DNA from: an uncultured Mucilaginibacter sp.
GTDB lineage: Bacteria > Bacteroidota > Bacteroidia > Sphingobacteriales > Sphingobacteriaceae
Length of the DNA stretch: 7,975 nt
Assembly: GCA_946479225.1 (NCBI GenBank)
Contig: CAMLFI010000104.1
Span: forward strand, 1-7,975
Direction of reading: 5' to 3'
A program made the position numbers and the translations under genes. Below are positions 5,999 through 7,975 of the stretch, piece by piece (within the stretch, counting starts at the first letter, position 1; every line of letters begins with the position of its first letter). Below the pieces are notes generated by a model. It was given only the letters and a program-made list of their open reading frames with translations, was not told the DNA's origin and did not search any database.

Positions 5999-6691
5999 TT
6001 AATAACTTGACTTGGTTGGCCCAAAGTTTACTTTTAAACCTACAGATATCTGTCGATAGATGTCTGGCGCGTTGTTTTTAAAATTGGCGGAACTATCATC
6101 ATATCCGTCAAGCCCTTCGCCCCAGGTAACATTCATAGCATATCCGACATTAATTCCTATAAAAGGCTCGCCGTATGTGTTGTTAATTTTCAGTTCATAA
6201 CCAATGCGTATCGGCACCATTAAATTCAAGCTCTTGTCCTTTCCCGGAAAAACATAACCTGTAGTTTGTTGAACACGTTGTATAGCTGTCATATTATTGC
6301 TTATTACACCAATACCCGTACCTATATAAAAATCTTTTAAGTACCTAATTGGCCCAGTATAGCCATAGTCTAATATCTGCCCCAAATAAAGGTCTCCACG
6401 AGCGATAATAGCGGTAAATTTGTTTGTATATTCACGGTGGTGAAAATCTGAATTTACGCCTCCGCCGGATAGCTGGCCGGTTTGAAACTCAAGCCCAAGC
6501 GGTAAATATAATGACAGGTTGTAATAGCCGGTAACGCCAAAACCCTGGGTAGTTTTGGCACTTGCTAAATCTGCATATGGGTAAAGCGAATTATAATTTA
6601 AACCCAGCCCGTATGTGCCGTAATTATAACTTTGTGCCTTAACCGTTATCGCCGTACCTATCAGAAAAAAGAACAAAAGAAGTTTCTTCAC
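5999..6691 (-). CDS. Small outer-membrane beta-barrel protein
   Basis: A 230-residue protein with a clear signal peptide, MKKLLLFFFLIGTAITVKA, cleaved before Gln20 (a Val-Lys-Ala site, leaving the N-terminal Gln common in Bacteroidota). The mature part is rich in Gly, Tyr and Asn with alternating polar and hydrophobic stretches, such as YGLGLNYN, GFGVTGYYNLSLYLPLGLEFQTG, FYIGTGIGVIS, PFIGINVGYAMN and QISVGLKVNFG. These are typical strands of an eight-stranded barrel of the OmpA/OprF-like or PorT-like type. No OmpA peptidoglycan-binding domain follows, so it is a barrel only. The start is GTG at 6691; an in-frame TAA nine bases upstream excludes a longer form. It heads a tight cluster with the MmcQ-like and rhomboid genes. 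Function unknown; structural or porin-like roles are possible. Confidence 0.88.
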   Translation of the reverse strand: MKKLLLFFFLIGTAITVKAQSYNYGTYGLGLNYNSLYPYADLASAKTTQGFGVTGYYNLSLYLPLGLEFQTGQLSGGGVNSDFHHREYTNKFTAIIARGDLYLGQILDYGYTGPIRYLKDFYIGTGIGVISNNMTAIQRVQQTTGYVFPGKDKSLNLMVPIRIGYELKINNTYGEPFIGINVGYAMNVTWGEGLDGYDDSSANFKNNAPDIYRQISVGLKVNFGPTKSSY

Positions 6692-6740
6692 AAAAAAAAT
6701 TTAATCAATTTTACAACCAATAAAGGGACCCGTAACGCTA

Positions 6741-6748
6741 CAAATATA
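6741..6748 (-). promoter_or_regulatory. Candidate -7 element (TATATTTG) for the barrel-MmcQ-rhomboid cluster
   Basis: An exact TAnnTTTG match on the minus strand in the 56-bp gap between the divergent barrel and pepT genes, giving a leader of about 45 bases before the GTG at 6691. It overlaps the first base of the pepT start codon, so its -33 region would fall inside the first codons of pepT. I see no TTG there at the right distance. The same ten bases (CATATATTTG) precede mfd. No good plus-strand promoter for pepT was found in the gap, which otherwise holds only an A8 run next to the barrel start. Confidence 0.42.
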
Positions 6749-7975
6749 TGAACTTTAAGTCAGCCGACTTTACTGTAACTGAACGTTTTTTACGATATGT
6801 TATAATTGATACACAGTCAGATGCCGCGTCGCCTACCTGCCCATCAACCGCCAAGCAGAAAAACCTTGGTAGTTTGCTTGTAAGCGAGCTTTTATACATG
6901 GGTGTTACCGACGCTCACATGGATAAAAATGGCTACGTTTACGCCACAATTCCGGCAAATACAGGTAAGAAAAATGTACCCGTAATCTGCTTTTGCTCTC
7001 ATATGGATACCTCTCCTGATTGTAGCGGAGCCAACGTAAAGCCCCTTGTTCATAAAAACTACCAGGGAAAAGATATTATACTGCCCGATGATCCGTCGCA
7101 GATATTAAAAACGCATGAGCATCCTGATCTTGTAAATCAAATTGGCAATGACATTATTACCGCCAGCGGCACCACTTTGCTTGGCGCTGATAATAAAGCA
7201 GGGCTTGCCGAAATTATGGATGCCTGTTATCAGTTGCTTAAACACCCTGAAATAAAACACGGTGATATCCGCATATTATTCACACCTGATGAGGAAATAG
7301 GCCGTGGCGTAGATAAAGTTGATATGCAAAAACTGGGCGCATATGCCGGTTATACTATTGATGGCGAAAGCGCCGGTAATATGGAGAATGAAACTTTTTC
7401 TGCGGATGGTGCAAAACTCATCATTCATGGTGTTAGTTCGCACCCGGGCTTTGCAAAGGGAAAAATGCAGAGCGCTATCAAAATAGCCGGACAGATAGTT
7501 GCGCAACTTCCATTCGATCTATCCCCTGAAGGAACGGACGAAATGGAAGGCTTTGTGCATCCTGTGAATATAAACGGACATGTGGAACAAGCAGAAGTTG
7601 ATTTCATCATCCGCGATTTTGACGATGCAAAACTGGCGGAACACGCCGGAATTATCCGAAAGATTACCGAAGATGTATTAAAAGACTATGCCGAAAGCAG
7701 CTATGAGTTACTGATAAAAGAACAATACCGCAACATGAAGAACGTGTTGGACCAGCACCCGCAGATAGTTGAATATGGCATGGAGGCTATTCGTCGGGCG
7801 CGATTAGATGCCAAATTGTGCAGCATCCGTGGCGGAACGGATGGCTCCCGTCTTTCTTTCATGGGCCTGCCTTGCCCTAATATTTTTGCAGGCGAGCACG
7901 CTTTTCATGGCAAGCAGGAATGGGTATCTGTGCAGGATATGCAAAAAGCGGTTGAAACCATTTTGCACTTGTGTA
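6748..7975 (+). CDS. pepT: Peptidase T (tripeptide aminopeptidase), M20 family, last residues beyond the window
   Basis: A cytoplasmic two-zinc aminopeptidase that removes the N-terminal residue of tripeptides in peptide turnover. I translated 409 codons with no stop. The M20 metal and catalytic residues are all present: SHMDTSPD (His85, Asp87), LLGADNKAG (Asp148, bridging), DEEIG (Glu182 general base, Glu183), IDGES (Asp205) and HAFHG (His387). Their spacing closely follows Salmonella PepT (His78, Asp80, Asp140, Glu173, Glu174, Asp196, His379). The Asn after Asp148 replaces the Asp of GADDKAG, but that position is not the metal ligand. The dimerisation domain is inserted after VSSHPGFAKGKMQ. 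PepT is usually about 405-415 residues, so only a few residues and the stop are missing. The ATG at 6748 is supported by the N-terminus matching family length. It is divergent from the barrel gene. Confidence 0.96.
   Translation, partial: MNFKSADFTVTERFLRYVIIDTQSDAASPTCPSTAKQKNLGSLLVSELLYMGVTDAHMDKNGYVYATIPANTGKKNVPVICFCSHMDTSPDCSGANVKPLVHKNYQGKDIILPDDPSQILKTHEHPDLVNQIGNDIITASGTTLLGADNKAGLAEIMDACYQLLKHPEIKHGDIRILFTPDEEIGRGVDKVDMQKLGAYAGYTIDGESAGNMENETFSADGAKLIIHGVSSHPGFAKGKMQSAIKIAGQIVAQLPFDLSPEGTDEMEGFVHPVNINGHVEQAEVDFIIRDFDDAKLAEHAGIIRKITEDVLKDYAESSYELLIKEQYRNMKNVLDQHPQIVEYGMEAIRRARLDAKLCSIRGGTDGSRLSFMGLPCPNIFAGEHAFHGKQEWVSVQDMQKAVETILHLC

Noticed and set aside
7183..7203. GADNKAG instead of GADDKAG in PepT as an active-site loss
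   Set aside because: The bridging metal ligand is the Asp two residues before the Lys, which is kept; the changed residue is its neighbour.
7276..7610. Two minus-strand open frames of 61-76 codons
   Set aside because: Both are antisense shadows of pepT, whose frame carries all the M20 catalytic residues.
1..7975. A defence, mobile or biosynthetic island
   Set aside because: No integrase, transposase, repeats, tRNA or composition break was seen; the genes are housekeeping and envelope types.

Overview
The window looks like a stretch of core chromosome from a member of the Bacteroidota. The best guess is the family Sphingobacteriaceae (Mucilaginibacter or Pedobacter type). This rests on the promoter element TAnnTTTG ahead of several genes, the absence of clear Shine-Dalgarno sequences, families typical of the phylum (DUF4199, TPR periplasmic proteins, small outer-membrane barrels whose mature form starts with Gln) and moderate GC. 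The genus is inference. No mobile element, CRISPR array, tRNA, rRNA or phage gene was seen.

Layout: nine protein genes in four transcription groups. (1) Minus strand, 3131 to 1: an exported 12-repeat TPR protein, then the N-terminal half of mfd (transcription-repair coupling factor), which runs off the left edge just before its Walker A motif. (2) Plus strand, 3285-5022: a DUF4199 membrane protein overlapping a DUF2752 membrane protein, then a 329-residue protein that resembles a zinc/HNH-type fold with most ligands lost and seems to have its own promoter. (3) Minus strand, 6691 to 4988: a tight three-gene cluster of outer-membrane barrel, MmcQ/YjbR-family protein and rhomboid intramembrane protease, whose end overlaps the plus-strand gene tail to tail. 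(4) Plus strand from 6748: pepT (peptidase T), complete but for its last few residues at the right edge.

The genes do not form one pathway. Mfd serves DNA repair, PepT peptide turnover, and the barrel, TPR protein, rhomboid and two DUF proteins belong to the envelope. The most distinctive features concern expression. Four of nine genes start with TTG or GTG. Two genes have a perfect TAnnTTTG element placed so that the transcript would begin almost at the start codon. Both divergent gaps are very short (about 60 to 150 bp). I found no convincing new multi-gene system. The 329-residue family and the barrel-MmcQ-rhomboid cluster are the parts most worth following up.
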